A stretch of DNA of 33,938 nt, from assembly GCA_964394085.1 (NCBI GenBank), contig CAYMWF010000052.1, positions 1 through 33,938 of the forward strand. The letters run 5' to 3'. Shown here one piece after another: positions 15,436 through 24,208 of the stretch. The stretch's first letter is position 1. Each line of letters begins with the position of its first letter. The notes beneath the pieces were generated by a model. It was given only the letters and a program-made list of their open reading frames with translations, made no database searches and had not been told where the DNA came from. Source of the DNA: CAYMWF01 sp964394085 [NCBI: uncultured Gemmatimonadota bacterium] (lineage in GTDB: Bacteria > GCA-2686955 > CAYMWF01). Made by a program: the position numbers and the translations under genes.

Positions 15436-17145
15436 ATGAGTAAAAAGTCAGGTTTTCTTCCGCCGTGGACGGAGAGTCCGCCCCCGGACGGCTCATACCG
15501 TTCGATTTTCAAGTGGGGTTCGCCGGCTGCTTTCAAGCATCCGAATCAGAGACTCTACGCGATGCTGAAGGAGAGATTCGGCATGACGGACGAGCATTTC
15601 ACCGCGAGACGCAGCACGGGCGACGAGCAGGTGAAAAGCGAGCTTCCCGTCCGGATTGCGCAAGAACACGTCCGGGCACTCGAGAAAATCTCCGGTGAAG
15701 AGAATGTATCCGTGGATGCGTATTCAAGGGTCAAATACTCGACGGGAAAAACCACGGAAGAGGTTCTCAAGCTCCGCAGCGGGCTCGTCGAAAATGCCGC
15801 TGACGTGGTGGTTCATCCGCGGGGCGGCGAGGATGTGCGGCGGATTGTGGAATACTGCAATGAAAAAAAGCTCTCCGTGTATATCTACGGCGGAGGTTCG
15901 TCCGTAACCCTGGGGCTTTCCTGCCCCGAACCCGGAGTCACCCTCGTCCTCGGCACCCATATGAACCGGATCCTCTCGTTCAGCGAGACCAACCAGACGG
16001 TGACCGTTCAACCCGGTATTCTCGGTCCCGATCTCGAGGAAGCTCTGAATGAAGCTCCGGAGCGTCTCGGAGCGAAGCGCGGTTATACATGCGGGCATTT
16101 CCCGCAGTCCTTCGAATATTCCTCCGTCGGGGGGTGGATAGCGACACTGGGCTCGGGCCAGAGTTCCACCTATTACGGCGATATCTGCGATATCGTGCTG
16201 AGTCAGGAATACGTGACTCCCGCCGGAACGATTAAAACCCTCGATTATCCGGCTACCGCCACCGGACCGAAGGTGCACGACATCCTGAAGGGCAACGAAG
16301 GAACCTTCGGCGTCCTCATCTCCGCAACTCTCAAAATCTTCAGGTACCAGCCGGATAACCGCTTCAGGTTTTCATTCATTTTCCCTACCTGGGAGAGCAC
16401 GGTGGATGCGGCCCGGGAAATCTGCCAGGGGGAGTTCGGCATGCCTTCGGTTCTGCGGATCTCCGATCCGGAAGAGACCGAGGTCGGCTTGAAGCTCTAC
16501 GGAGTCGAGGGGACGGTTCTCGACAGGCTGATGAAGCTGAGGGGGCTGAAGCCGATGGAGCGGTGCCTCGTTATCGGCCACACCGAGGGTGAAGAGAGTT
16601 TCTCGAAGCTTGTCCACAGCAAAATAAGACGGATCTGCAGAGACGGGGGAGCCATGTACCTGACCGGGTACCCGGTCAAAAAATGGGAGCACGGCAGGTA
16701 CACCGATCCCTATATGAGGGAGGATCTCAACGATTTCGGGATTGTGCTCGACACCCTCGAGTCGGGCGTAACCTGGGACAACCTGTTCAATCTTCACACC
16801 GGGGTGCGGGAGTATGTCAAGAGCCGTCCCGGGACGGTCTGCATGACCCATGCGTCCCACTTCTATCCGCAGGGGACGAACCTGTACTTCATATTCATCG
16901 CCAGGATGGAATCCGTCGATGAATACCGCGCCTTCCAGGCCGGCATGATAGACGCCATCGAAAAGCACGGCGGTTCTCTGAGCCATCACCACGGAGTCGG
17001 AAGGATGATCGCTCCCTGGATGGAAAAACACCTCGGCACGGGTCAGATGGGTGTTCTGCGAGCGCTCAAACGCCACTTCGACCCAAACAACATCATGAAT
17101 CCCGGCGGCATCCTGGGCCTGGACCCGCCGGATTCGGGCAGCTGA
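15436..17145 (+). CDS. FAD-binding oxidase, alkyl-DHAP synthase-like
   Basis: Vanillyl-alcohol-oxidase-fold flavoprotein of 569 residues, matching alkylglycerone-phosphate synthase (AGPS), which swaps the acyl chain of acyl-DHAP for a fatty alcohol to make ether lipids. FAD-binding stretches: HPRGGEDVRRIVEY, YGGGSSVTLG (151-160), SSVGGWIATLGSGQSSTYYG and KGNEGTFGVL. The C-terminal SHHHGVGR includes His517-519, equal to the essential His tract of AGPS. N-terminal FKWG matches the family's WGY block. ATG 15436 sits five bases after GAGAGG, while the in-frame GTG 15433 is too close to it. No membrane segment. Bacterial AGPS-like proteins are not always ether-lipid enzymes, so an oxidase or dehydrogenase of another hydroxy-acid is possible. 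Confidence 0.82.
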   Translation: MSKKSGFLPPWTESPPPDGSYRSIFKWGSPAAFKHPNQRLYAMLKERFGMTDEHFTARRSTGDEQVKSELPVRIAQEHVRALEKISGEENVSVDAYSRVKYSTGKTTEEVLKLRSGLVENAADVVVHPRGGEDVRRIVEYCNEKKLSVYIYGGGSSVTLGLSCPEPGVTLVLGTHMNRILSFSETNQTVTVQPGILGPDLEEALNEAPERLGAKRGYTCGHFPQSFEYSSVGGWIATLGSGQSSTYYGDICDIVLSQEYVTPAGTIKTLDYPATATGPKVHDILKGNEGTFGVLISATLKIFRYQPDNRFRFSFIFPTWESTVDAAREICQGEFGMPSVLRISDPEETEVGLKLYGVEGTVLDRLMKLRGLKPMERCLVIGHTEGEESFSKLVHSKIRRICRDGGAMYLTGYPVKKWEHGRYTDPYMREDLNDFGIVLDTLESGVTWDNLFNLHTGVREYVKSRPGTVCMTHASHFYPQGTNLYFIFIARMESVDEYRAFQAGMIDAIEKHGGSLSHHHGVGRMIAPWMEKHLGTGQMGVLRALKRHFDPNNIMNPGGILGLDPPDSGS

Positions 17146-17180
17146 AACAGGTAAATTCTCAGGAAATAGAAACGCAAATC

Positions 17181-17209
17181 TTGTAAAAAGCCTTAAACAG
17201 GGTGATATT
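17181..17209 (+). promoter_or_regulatory. Possible promoter of the Asp-box propeller gene
   Basis: TTGTAA (17181-17186), 17 bases, GATATT (17204-17209): four of six matches in each hexamer. It lies 50 bases before ATG 17259 in the only gap between this gene and the AGPS-like gene. Confidence 0.35.
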
Positions 17210-17258
17210 CTGTTATGTGTCAGATGTCGTCGGCCATCATCCTTCAGTGAGGTTCACC

Positions 17259-18965
17259 ATGAAATTCAGAGCGGTTTTTTTTGGGGTTACGGTTCTTTGC
17301 ATTATTGCGATCATGGGCGTCGAGCCGGCTGATTCAACGGAAAGACAGGATGACTCCGACGGGTTCATCAATATCAGGATCAACCAGGACGCCACGCAGG
17401 AGCTGCAGAACGAGATGCAGGTAGCGATCAATCCGACCGATTCCGAAAATATCGTTGCGGTCTGGAGGGATTTCAGAAAGGGATACCGACAGGTCGGTTA
17501 TGGCTGGAGCAAGGACGGCGGCCTGACCTGGACCGAAGGCCTGTTCATCGACCCTTACTATCCGTGGGACTCCGATCCGGGCATCACCGTGGACCGGTTC
17601 GGTAATTTTTACGCCGTTGTCCTGGCGTACGTCTCCACGTGGGAAGAGAACGCCCTTTTCGTCTACAAGTCAACGGACGGAGGCGAAAACTGGGATGGGC
17701 CTTTTACGGTGGTTGACGGTTATCCCGGCGTGTTCGAGGACAAGGAACTGATCGCCTGCGATCGGAGCGGCGGAATCCACGACGGCAACCTGTACGTGGC
17801 CTGGGCCAGGTTCGGCTGGAACATCGATATATACTGCGCCCGCTCCACCAACGGCGGCGCCTCTTTCGAGACGGCGGTCAGGGTGAGCGATTCGCCGTCG
17901 GTGCAGTGGCCCGTCCCGGCGGTCGGCCCGGGCGGTGAGCTCTACGTGGCCTGGGATTCTTATTCATATCCCTACAGGATCAAGCTCGACAGGTCATTCG
18001 ACGGAGGCGTCTCCTTCGGCAGCGATATAACCGTCAGGACCGTGTCGTTTCCGCCCGGCGGAAGCATCAACGGCGGAATCACCGTTTTCCCGTTTCCTGC
18101 CATGGACGTGGATATGGATACCGGCCACCTCTATATTGCCTACATGGATGAGGGTTACAACTCCACCGATATTTTTCTGACGAAGTCGACGAACGGGGGT
18201 AGCACCTGGAGCTCTCCCGTGAGGGTCAACGACGATCCCGAAAACAACGGATGCGACCAGTTCCATCCGTGGCTCTCCATCGATGAAGAAGGAATCATCA
18301 CGATCATCTTTCTCGACAGGAGAAACGATCCGGCCAACTACATGATGGACTGCTACATGACATGGTCCACCGACGGAGGGGCGACCTTCTCGAAAAATAT
18401 AAGGCTCTCCACGGTTTCGTCGGATCCTCAGGCCGGATCGGATCGGGACGGTTCAGGCCTGGCGCAGGGAGAGCGCCTGCGACCTCTTTCGAGCTCCAGG
18501 GCGGGACTGCTCGGCGAGTATATCGGCCTTTCGACGAGATACGGGAAAAAAGCCGCGCCCGTCTGGACCGACACCCGGAACGGTCACCAGGACGCTTACT
18601 ACGCCATACCCGATTCCACCCGGTTTTTCGTTGCATTCGATTCGGATACGCCGTCGGCTCCCCCCGGCGGCACCCTCACGACCGAATACGAAATCGCTCA
18701 CGCGGGTGATTCGCCGCTGACTCCGCAGGGCTGGATAAACGCTTATCTACCCAACGGAAATGAATATTCGGGGAATCCTTTTCAAGGGCCGATCGATGTG
18801 AGTTTCGACCCCGGTCAGACCAGGGCCGGGAACCTTTCTTTCAAGGTCCCGGGAGTTGCGCCGCCCGGAACCGGTTACAGGCTCGAGCTTTGTATCGGAT
18901 ACTGGCCTTATTTCGTTCTCGCCGCCGGCAGTTTCGAATTCGAAATCACTCCCGGTTCAGATTAG
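17259..18965 (+). CDS. Secreted Asp-box (BNR/sialidase-like) beta-propeller
   Basis: 568 residues. ATG 17259 is chosen because GTGAGG lies six bases upstream and a signal peptide starts there (KFR, then VFFGVTVLCIIAIMG). Six Asp-box motifs are visible: SKDGGLTW, STDGGENW, STNGGASF, SFDGGVSF, STNGGSTW and STDGGATF. They are spread as in a six-bladed propeller. About 100 residues after the propeller form a beta-rich tail. The sialidase catalytic Arg triad and FRIP motif are not evident, so this is more likely a binding or scaffolding propeller than a sialidase. It is convergent with the C25 peptidase gene, which is also exported. Confidence 0.85.
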   Translation: MKFRAVFFGVTVLCIIAIMGVEPADSTERQDDSDGFINIRINQDATQELQNEMQVAINPTDSENIVAVWRDFRKGYRQVGYGWSKDGGLTWTEGLFIDPYYPWDSDPGITVDRFGNFYAVVLAYVSTWEENALFVYKSTDGGENWDGPFTVVDGYPGVFEDKELIACDRSGGIHDGNLYVAWARFGWNIDIYCARSTNGGASFETAVRVSDSPSVQWPVPAVGPGGELYVAWDSYSYPYRIKLDRSFDGGVSFGSDITVRTVSFPPGGSINGGITVFPFPAMDVDMDTGHLYIAYMDEGYNSTDIFLTKSTNGGSTWSSPVRVNDDPENNGCDQFHPWLSIDEEGIITIIFLDRRNDPANYMMDCYMTWSTDGGATFSKNIRLSTVSSDPQAGSDRDGSGLAQGERLRPLSSSRAGLLGEYIGLSTRYGKKAAPVWTDTRNGHQDAYYAIPDSTRFFVAFDSDTPSAPPGGTLTTEYEIAHAGDSPLTPQGWINAYLPNGNEYSGNPFQGPIDVSFDPGQTRAGNLSFKVPGVAPPGTGYRLELCIGYWPYFVLAAGSFEFEITPGSD

Positions 18966-18971
18966 AACACG

Positions 18972-19019
18972 CCGCCTGAGCCCCGGAAGTACCGCCAGGT
19001 CGCTTCCGGGGATCGGCGG
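18972..19019. terminator. Bidirectional hairpin between convergent genes
   Basis: CCCCGGAAG (18981-18989) pairs perfectly with CTTCCGGGG (19003-19011) around a 13-base loop. Outer arms CCGCC (18972-18976) and GGCGG (19015-19019) extend the stem past an internal loop. It fills the 61-base gap between the stops of the propeller and C25 genes. No T-run follows on either strand. Confidence 0.6.
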
Positions 19020-19026
19020 GATACCG

Positions 19027-22000
19027 TCAACGGGTCTGCTCGACCAGCTTCACCGCGTCGGCGATCACGTATCCGTTCGCGTTGTTGTTGAAGAGCACCC
19101 CCTGGGTGCGGCTGGTCACGAATGCATAAGTGCCGATGGAGATCCACTCGTTCCCGGGGGTCGTCTGGTCCACTTCTATCCAGTCCGATACTCCATTCTC
19201 ATGGTAAACACGGTACTTGGCGTCGGATGCAACCAGGTGCTGGTGCTCGTGTTCGAATTTCCATACGAAAACTTCGAATTCACCGGGTTCGATCAGTTGA
19301 TCGAAACCCCAGCCGGCGCGACATCCGCCGCTCCCCCCGGCCGTGAACATGCAGTCGCCCAGCCAGGCGTTCTCATGGTCCGCCGTGTTCCAGGCTCCCG
19401 AAAGCACCGCGAAGTAAGGGCCGGCGTTGTCGACGACGATTTCACCTTCCTGGCAATCGAAAATATAGGCGGTGAAAGCGTCCAGCCCCGCTTCGACCAC
19501 GGAGCCCTCGTTGAGATCCGAAACCTCGAACCGCACCCTCATCCGGTTTGTACGAGTGACGAAATCGCCCGCCATGAAGCTCCGGACCTTCCAGCCTGAA
19601 GAAGTCGAGGGTCCGATGACATCGGCTTCCACCCAGGTCGCGCCGTCGTCGTTCGAAACATGCACGTAGAAGTAGTCGTTGTTCGGGTCGTTGCCGAAAT
19701 TGTTCGTATACCAGACGGCATATTCGATCTTCGCGTCGAGGCCGCCGGTCAGGTTCATAACGGGCGAAGTCAGCCAGGTGATGCCTCCGTCGACATCGGA
19801 GTCTCCATCCCGGTTGTCCGTCAGGTAGCAGTTCCCCGAACCGTCGTAATCGGTGGCAGGATCTCCCCGGTCGCCGCCGCCGACGGGGATGCCCCGTTCC
19901 CACGAGCCGGCGGTTATGTAGGGGTCGTCCTCGACGGTCCATCCCAGGTCCTCCTCGAAGTCGTCGGTAAAGACGGGGAAGAGCTCGCCGACGATCGCCG
20001 AGTATACGGTGGCGGGGGCGTCGGCCGGGCTGAGCACCACGCCGGAGAGCTCGCCTTCGATGCTGAAGTAGAATTCAGGAGTGTCGCCGCAGTGCGCCGG
20101 CGGCAGCGTGGCCACGTAGTCATCCCCCGCGGCTTCGATGGGAGCGGTCAGGTACTCCCCGCCGTCAAAACGGTAATGGAGAAGGCCGCTGCCCTCGATA
20201 TACCTGTCGAGGACGGCATCTATCTCCAAGGCGATGGGAGTGGGTACGCCGGGCCGCACCATGTCGGGCAGTCCGTCCGGGAAAGAGATCCTCAGCCCGA
20301 ATCCCATGGCGATGTCCGGGTTCCCCCAGAGGGCGCCCCACTCGAACATTTCGTACTTCGTGTAATACCAGAGCCCGTTCGTGTACATCTCCCGGAGTGC
20401 CCGCTGGTGGCCTTCGCCCATGGTGTAGTCCGCCGATGTGACCGAGCTCGTGAAAAAGTAGTCGAGCGACTGGCTCGAGCCGTCATACGGGTCGTTCCAG
20501 CCGGGCATTCCGTAAGCGACCTTCGTCGCACCGAGAAATCCTACGCCGCCCTGTCTCAGCATTTCCTGGCCGATGTTCAGGTAATCGGTGTCGGAGTTGC
20601 TGCAGGCGTCGGCGAAGATGATCGACGGATAGTCGTCGTTGAGATGGCTGCAGGTCCATGTGTCAACGAATGCCTGCGAGGGATAATACTCGTAGCAGGC
20701 GGTCGGAGAGCCGTGTCCCGCCCAGTTGACGAAGGCGTACGAGCCGCCCGACCAGACCGTTCTGACGTTGCTGTAGGAGAGGTTGTAGTCCATGGGGAAG
20801 GATGAATAACCTTGTTCGTACATTTTCGTCGTTGTCCACTCCTCCATCCAGGGGTGGATTACCGGGTCGGATTTGTATTCCATGAGCTCCGCGTTGTCGG
20901 TGTCGGGCCAGAAGAACGCGCCGAGCAGCAGGATGTTCTTCTTGAAGGAAGGATCGTTGTTCTGTTCATATGCAGCGGTTTTTTCGCATATATGCGTGAC
21001 CGTGGCCGGGGCGCTCCACGGAATCCTCCCTACGTTCACCTCGGCGTAGAAATCGATCGGATCTTCATCCTCGCCCCACCGCCGATCCTGATCGGCGTCC
21101 CATGACAGGTCGTCGGGGAGCGAGAGCTCGGCGTAATAGTAGTCCGTTTCCGGCATTCCGTAACCAACGTCCTGGTAGCACCTGCGCATGGGCACGTCGT
21201 CGTAGTGCCCAACCAGCAGGACATCCTCGATGCCCCACTCGCCGGACGGATACTTGTCCCTGAGGAAATTCCGCATTTTTTCCGCGAGATCGTAACCGCT
21301 GTAACTAGAGGAAATCCATGCGGTCGTGGCAATGTATACATTCCTGCCCTTGAGGGCTTCCCACTCCACGAGAGGCGTAATCGAGTCGACCAGGTCCTCG
21401 AGGGTGATGACAACGAAGTCGAATGTTTCGCGCGTTTTCGTTTTTACCGGATACCACTGCTGGGACTGGCGGTAATTGTAGATGAACTCCTGCGCAAGCC
21501 GCTCGGTCCTTTCCGAGTCGGCGGCTTGCGGTTCCGCCGCCGTCATGCCCTCCGGGAAAGCGTACCGCACGGTTATCGACATCTCGGGATAGTGGACGAT
21601 CGTGCCGGAGAGAGGATAATACGTGAAAGGACAGACCCTGAGATCCACGAGGTCGTATTTCCTGTATTTCGCATTCCGGACCACTTCCACCATCGACGAG
21701 GGAAAAGGTTCGTCGCTGAAGTAGACCGAGTTGTAGTTCTTCTCGAAGAGTTCCCGCTCTTCCCTGCGGACGAGAGGGTTTTCGCCGTTGATCACCGCGG
21801 GCAGCCGCGCCGGCGCAATCCTGAAATTATTGTCGAGCACGAAACTCCGGGAAGGTTCGAAGGTGACGTCCACCACCTCGGAGCCCGGAGGGATTGCCAC
21901 GGGGAATATTTTCGACGGCAGGCTGGGCTTTCCGGGCTGCTGCAGCCGTCCGAAACCGTCGGCTTCGATCTGTGCGCCGTCACCGGTTTCTTCGATTCTG

Positions 22001-22131
22001 TAGGAATCGGCCGGAATCGTGATCGTAAAGGTCCCGCCTTGTTTCTGCACCGTGGTTTCTCCGGCGCAAACGATCATTGCCGGCGTCATTATTGAGAGCA
22101 GCAGGATGATAAAAATTTTTCCGCGGTTCAT
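19027..22131 (-). CDS. Secreted C25 (gingipain-type) peptidase with golvesin-like C-terminus
   Basis: 1034 residues. ATG 22131 has AGAGGA six bases upstream; the frame stays open to 22170 but without a ribosome site. Signal peptide (IFIILLLSIMTPAMIVCAG), propeptide to about 230, then a caspase-fold C25 domain with the catalytic His in WAGHGS (His473) and Cys in FADACSNS (Cys510). A jelly-roll/MAM-like beta domain follows at about 725-895 (DDFEEDLGWTVEDDP, VHVSNDDGATW). The last 130 residues (about 903-1034) fit the golvesin/Xly carbohydrate-binding-like module: FAVLSGAWN, AGWGF, GTYAF and VIADAVKL. No Bacteroidetes-type T9SS sorting tail is seen. Cleavage specificity is unknown. Confidence 0.88.
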   Translation of the reverse strand: MNRGKIFIILLLSIMTPAMIVCAGETTVQKQGGTFTITIPADSYRIEETGDGAQIEADGFGRLQQPGKPSLPSKIFPVAIPPGSEVVDVTFEPSRSFVLDNNFRIAPARLPAVINGENPLVRREERELFEKNYNSVYFSDEPFPSSMVEVVRNAKYRKYDLVDLRVCPFTYYPLSGTIVHYPEMSITVRYAFPEGMTAAEPQAADSERTERLAQEFIYNYRQSQQWYPVKTKTRETFDFVVITLEDLVDSITPLVEWEALKGRNVYIATTAWISSSYSGYDLAEKMRNFLRDKYPSGEWGIEDVLLVGHYDDVPMRRCYQDVGYGMPETDYYYAELSLPDDLSWDADQDRRWGEDEDPIDFYAEVNVGRIPWSAPATVTHICEKTAAYEQNNDPSFKKNILLLGAFFWPDTDNAELMEYKSDPVIHPWMEEWTTTKMYEQGYSSFPMDYNLSYSNVRTVWSGGSYAFVNWAGHGSPTACYEYYPSQAFVDTWTCSHLNDDYPSIIFADACSNSDTDYLNIGQEMLRQGGVGFLGATKVAYGMPGWNDPYDGSSQSLDYFFTSSVTSADYTMGEGHQRALREMYTNGLWYYTKYEMFEWGALWGNPDIAMGFGLRISFPDGLPDMVRPGVPTPIALEIDAVLDRYIEGSGLLHYRFDGGEYLTAPIEAAGDDYVATLPPAHCGDTPEFYFSIEGELSGVVLSPADAPATVYSAIVGELFPVFTDDFEEDLGWTVEDDPYITAGSWERGIPVGGGDRGDPATDYDGSGNCYLTDNRDGDSDVDGGITWLTSPVMNLTGGLDAKIEYAVWYTNNFGNDPNNDYFYVHVSNDDGATWVEADVIGPSTSSGWKVRSFMAGDFVTRTNRMRVRFEVSDLNEGSVVEAGLDAFTAYIFDCQEGEIVVDNAGPYFAVLSGAWNTADHENAWLGDCMFTAGGSGGCRAGWGFDQLIEPGEFEVFVWKFEHEHQHLVASDAKYRVYHENGVSDWIEVDQTTPGNEWISIGTYAFVTSRTQGVLFNNNANGYVIADAVKLVEQTR

Positions 22132-22208
22132 TTTCGATCCTCTCTTCTGGTTGGCGTCTGGAAAAATCAATCCGGATAAAATGGTTCATCCGGTTTCGTG
22201 TCAGTAAA

Positions 22209-22237
22209 ATTTTAATAGGATAATCACACATATTCAA
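22209..22237 (-). promoter_or_regulatory. Promoter of the C25 peptidase gene
   Basis: On the minus strand TTGAAT (22237-22232), a 17-base gap, then TAAAAT (22214-22209, 5 of 6). The distance to ATG 22131 is about 78 bases. It lies in the 344-base divergent gap shared with the radical SAM gene. Confidence 0.55.
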
Positions 22238-22284
22238 GCGGCGCAGAGTGGAAGGAATCGTTTAAAAGCAACGCTTCAAAGCCT

Positions 22285-22315
22285 CTGTGGTTGATTTTCC
22301 CCCGGTAAACCACAG
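22285..22315. repeat. Inverted repeat in the C25/radical SAM divergent gap
   Basis: CTGTGGTT (22285-22292) pairs exactly with AACCACAG (22308-22315) across a 15-base loop. Closer to the radical SAM gene are two TGACAG copies 11 bases apart (22405 and 22416) and a GGTATACC palindrome (22439-22446). No clear promoter can be drawn for the rightward gene, so these may be regulator sites. Confidence 0.45.
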
Positions 22316-22475
22316 GTGATTCTCCGGCGGGTCGAACACTTTCAACAACCGGTTTTCAGCGCCTCTGAGAAGTCTGAAGAAAAATCGGAAAAAGTACGCA
22401 GGCATGACAGAACCGTGACAGACGTTCTTTATATTCCTGGTATACCGGGGTCCGGCCCGTTCACTGGAGGTAGCC

Positions 22476-24176
22476 GTGATAAAGAATCTAAAGGAAATCC
22501 GCAGCCCCCGAGTCCTGCTTTCGGGTGTTTTCGGTCCATTCGGCGTCGATGACGAATATGGACGCAAAGAGAATATAATGGAGCTTTTCCACAACCAGGT
22601 GACCAGGAAGCAGGATCTTGCATCGTTCCGCTTCCATCATCGTTCTTTCGGGCTCTATTTCCTGGCGGAGAATATCGACGCGGAAGTGACCGTTCTCGAT
22701 TTTCCTTCGAGGCGCCGCTTCGAACGGGAGGTCCGGAAAGGCTACGACGCCGTTGGCATTTCGTTTATTGCTCCCAATTTCGTTAAAGCCCGTGAAATGG
22801 CCCGGATCGTACGGCGGGTTTCTCCGGAAACTTCGATTATCCTGGGCGGTCACGGCACGGCCATCGAAGGGGTGGAGGAATTGATCGACAGTGATCACGT
22901 GGTTCGCGGGGAAGGTATCAGAGGGCTGCGGCGAATCCTCGGTCAGAATCTGCATGCACCGATCGTGCATCCCAGCCTGCCGAGCTCTCAGCGCTCGAGC
23001 ATCTACGGCGTGCCGGTGCTGGGCACCTGCGCCAGCCTGCTCGCACCCGGGGTCGGTTGCGTCAACGGGTGCAAATTCTGCTGCACCTCCCACTTTTTCG
23101 ACCGTGAATACACCCCGTTCCTTTCGACCGGAAAACAGATTTTCGAGACGGCGCGCCGTATAGCGGATGAACGGGGGAACGACGAGTTTTTCGTACTCGA
23201 TGAAAATTTCCTGAAAGACCGGAACAGGGCGATGGAGCTCCTGGAGGAGATGGACCGTCATAAACGGTTCTTCAATTTCAATATTTTCTCTTCAGCGGAA
23301 GCGATTACGGCGTTCGGCCTCGACAATCTCGTGAGGCTGGGGGTCAATTATATCTGGATAGGGGTGGAATCCTCGACTGAAACGGGAAACTATCCGAAGA
23401 ACAAAGGCATAGACCCGAAACCGCTGATAAAATCGCTCCAGGACCGGGGTATCATCGTCCTGGCTTCCGGTATCCTCTGCATGGAGCACCACACACCCGA
23501 AAATATTCAGGACGACATCGATTTTCTCGTGGATCTGAAAGCGGATTTCGTTCAGTTCATGCTCCTGACACCTCTGCCGGTGACGTCCCTCTACATGGAC
23601 CACCGCGAACGAGGGCTTCTCCGAAAGGATCTGCCGTACGAAGAGTGGCACGGCCAGAAAGAATTGTCCTATTTCCATCCCCACTTTCCGGGTGACTCGG
23701 CCGCCCGGTGGCTCGACAGCGCGTTCCGTCTCGATTACGAGCAGAATTCGAGTTCCATGTATCGCGTTCTCGAAACGAGCCTTCGCGGCTACCTGAGGCT
23801 GACCGCCGCCGGACCTCTCGACGACAACCTCGGGGTCCGTCGTCTGGAGCTTGCGCGCAGGGTGAGAAACTGGTCGCCGATGCTGCCGCATATCATCGCA
23901 AACGGGGTGAATGAAACCGAGCGGAACCGCGCCCGCCGCCTTGAAAAAGAAATAGAGGCGATTTTCCCACGCTCACTGACGGATCGCGCCAAACGAATCG
24001 CGGTCAGAGTCTGCGCGAAAGCCTGGAAGCTCCGGGTGGCGCTCAGGGGCGACGCCATCCAGCCGAAAACAATCGTGACCAGGTACCCGGCCGGCCGCCG
24101 GCGTCCCGCCCATGTGATCCCGTGCGCATATCCCGCTAAACAGGTTGAAGTCGAGAGCCTGTCCGGGGTAGGGTAG
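22476..24176 (+). CDS. B12-binding-type radical SAM protein
   Basis: 566 residues, starting at GTG 22476 five bases after CTGGAGG. The N-terminal 165 residues have the cobalamin-binding Rossmann fold (VGISFIAPNFVKAREM, then SIILGGHGT) but lack the DxHxxG cobalt-ligand motif. The radical SAM cluster motif is GCVNGCKFCC: Cys195, Cys199 and Cys202 (CxxxCxxC). The barrel continues with IGVESSTE and PLPVTSLY. The C-terminal 130 residues are basic and helical. Proteins of this class methylate, cyclise or rearrange complex molecules; the substrate is not indicated, and no biosynthetic partners adjoin it. The nearest neighbour downstream, 32 bases away, is a two-component pair. Confidence 0.85.
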   Translation: MIKNLKEIRSPRVLLSGVFGPFGVDDEYGRKENIMELFHNQVTRKQDLASFRFHHRSFGLYFLAENIDAEVTVLDFPSRRRFEREVRKGYDAVGISFIAPNFVKAREMARIVRRVSPETSIILGGHGTAIEGVEELIDSDHVVRGEGIRGLRRILGQNLHAPIVHPSLPSSQRSSIYGVPVLGTCASLLAPGVGCVNGCKFCCTSHFFDREYTPFLSTGKQIFETARRIADERGNDEFFVLDENFLKDRNRAMELLEEMDRHKRFFNFNIFSSAEAITAFGLDNLVRLGVNYIWIGVESSTETGNYPKNKGIDPKPLIKSLQDRGIIVLASGILCMEHHTPENIQDDIDFLVDLKADFVQFMLLTPLPVTSLYMDHRERGLLRKDLPYEEWHGQKELSYFHPHFPGDSAARWLDSAFRLDYEQNSSSMYRVLETSLRGYLRLTAAGPLDDNLGVRRLELARRVRNWSPMLPHIIANGVNETERNRARRLEKEIEAIFPRSLTDRAKRIAVRVCAKAWKLRVALRGDAIQPKTIVTRYPAGRRRPAHVIPCAYPAKQVEVESLSGVG

Positions 24177-24208
24177 TAGCCCACCGCGAACCCCGCAAGG
24201 AGGAGACC

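Noticed and set aside
19660-20805. 381-codon plus-strand frame opposite the C25 peptidase
   Set aside because: Composition of a shadow frame (Val/Arg/Gly/Asp) and no recognisable motif.
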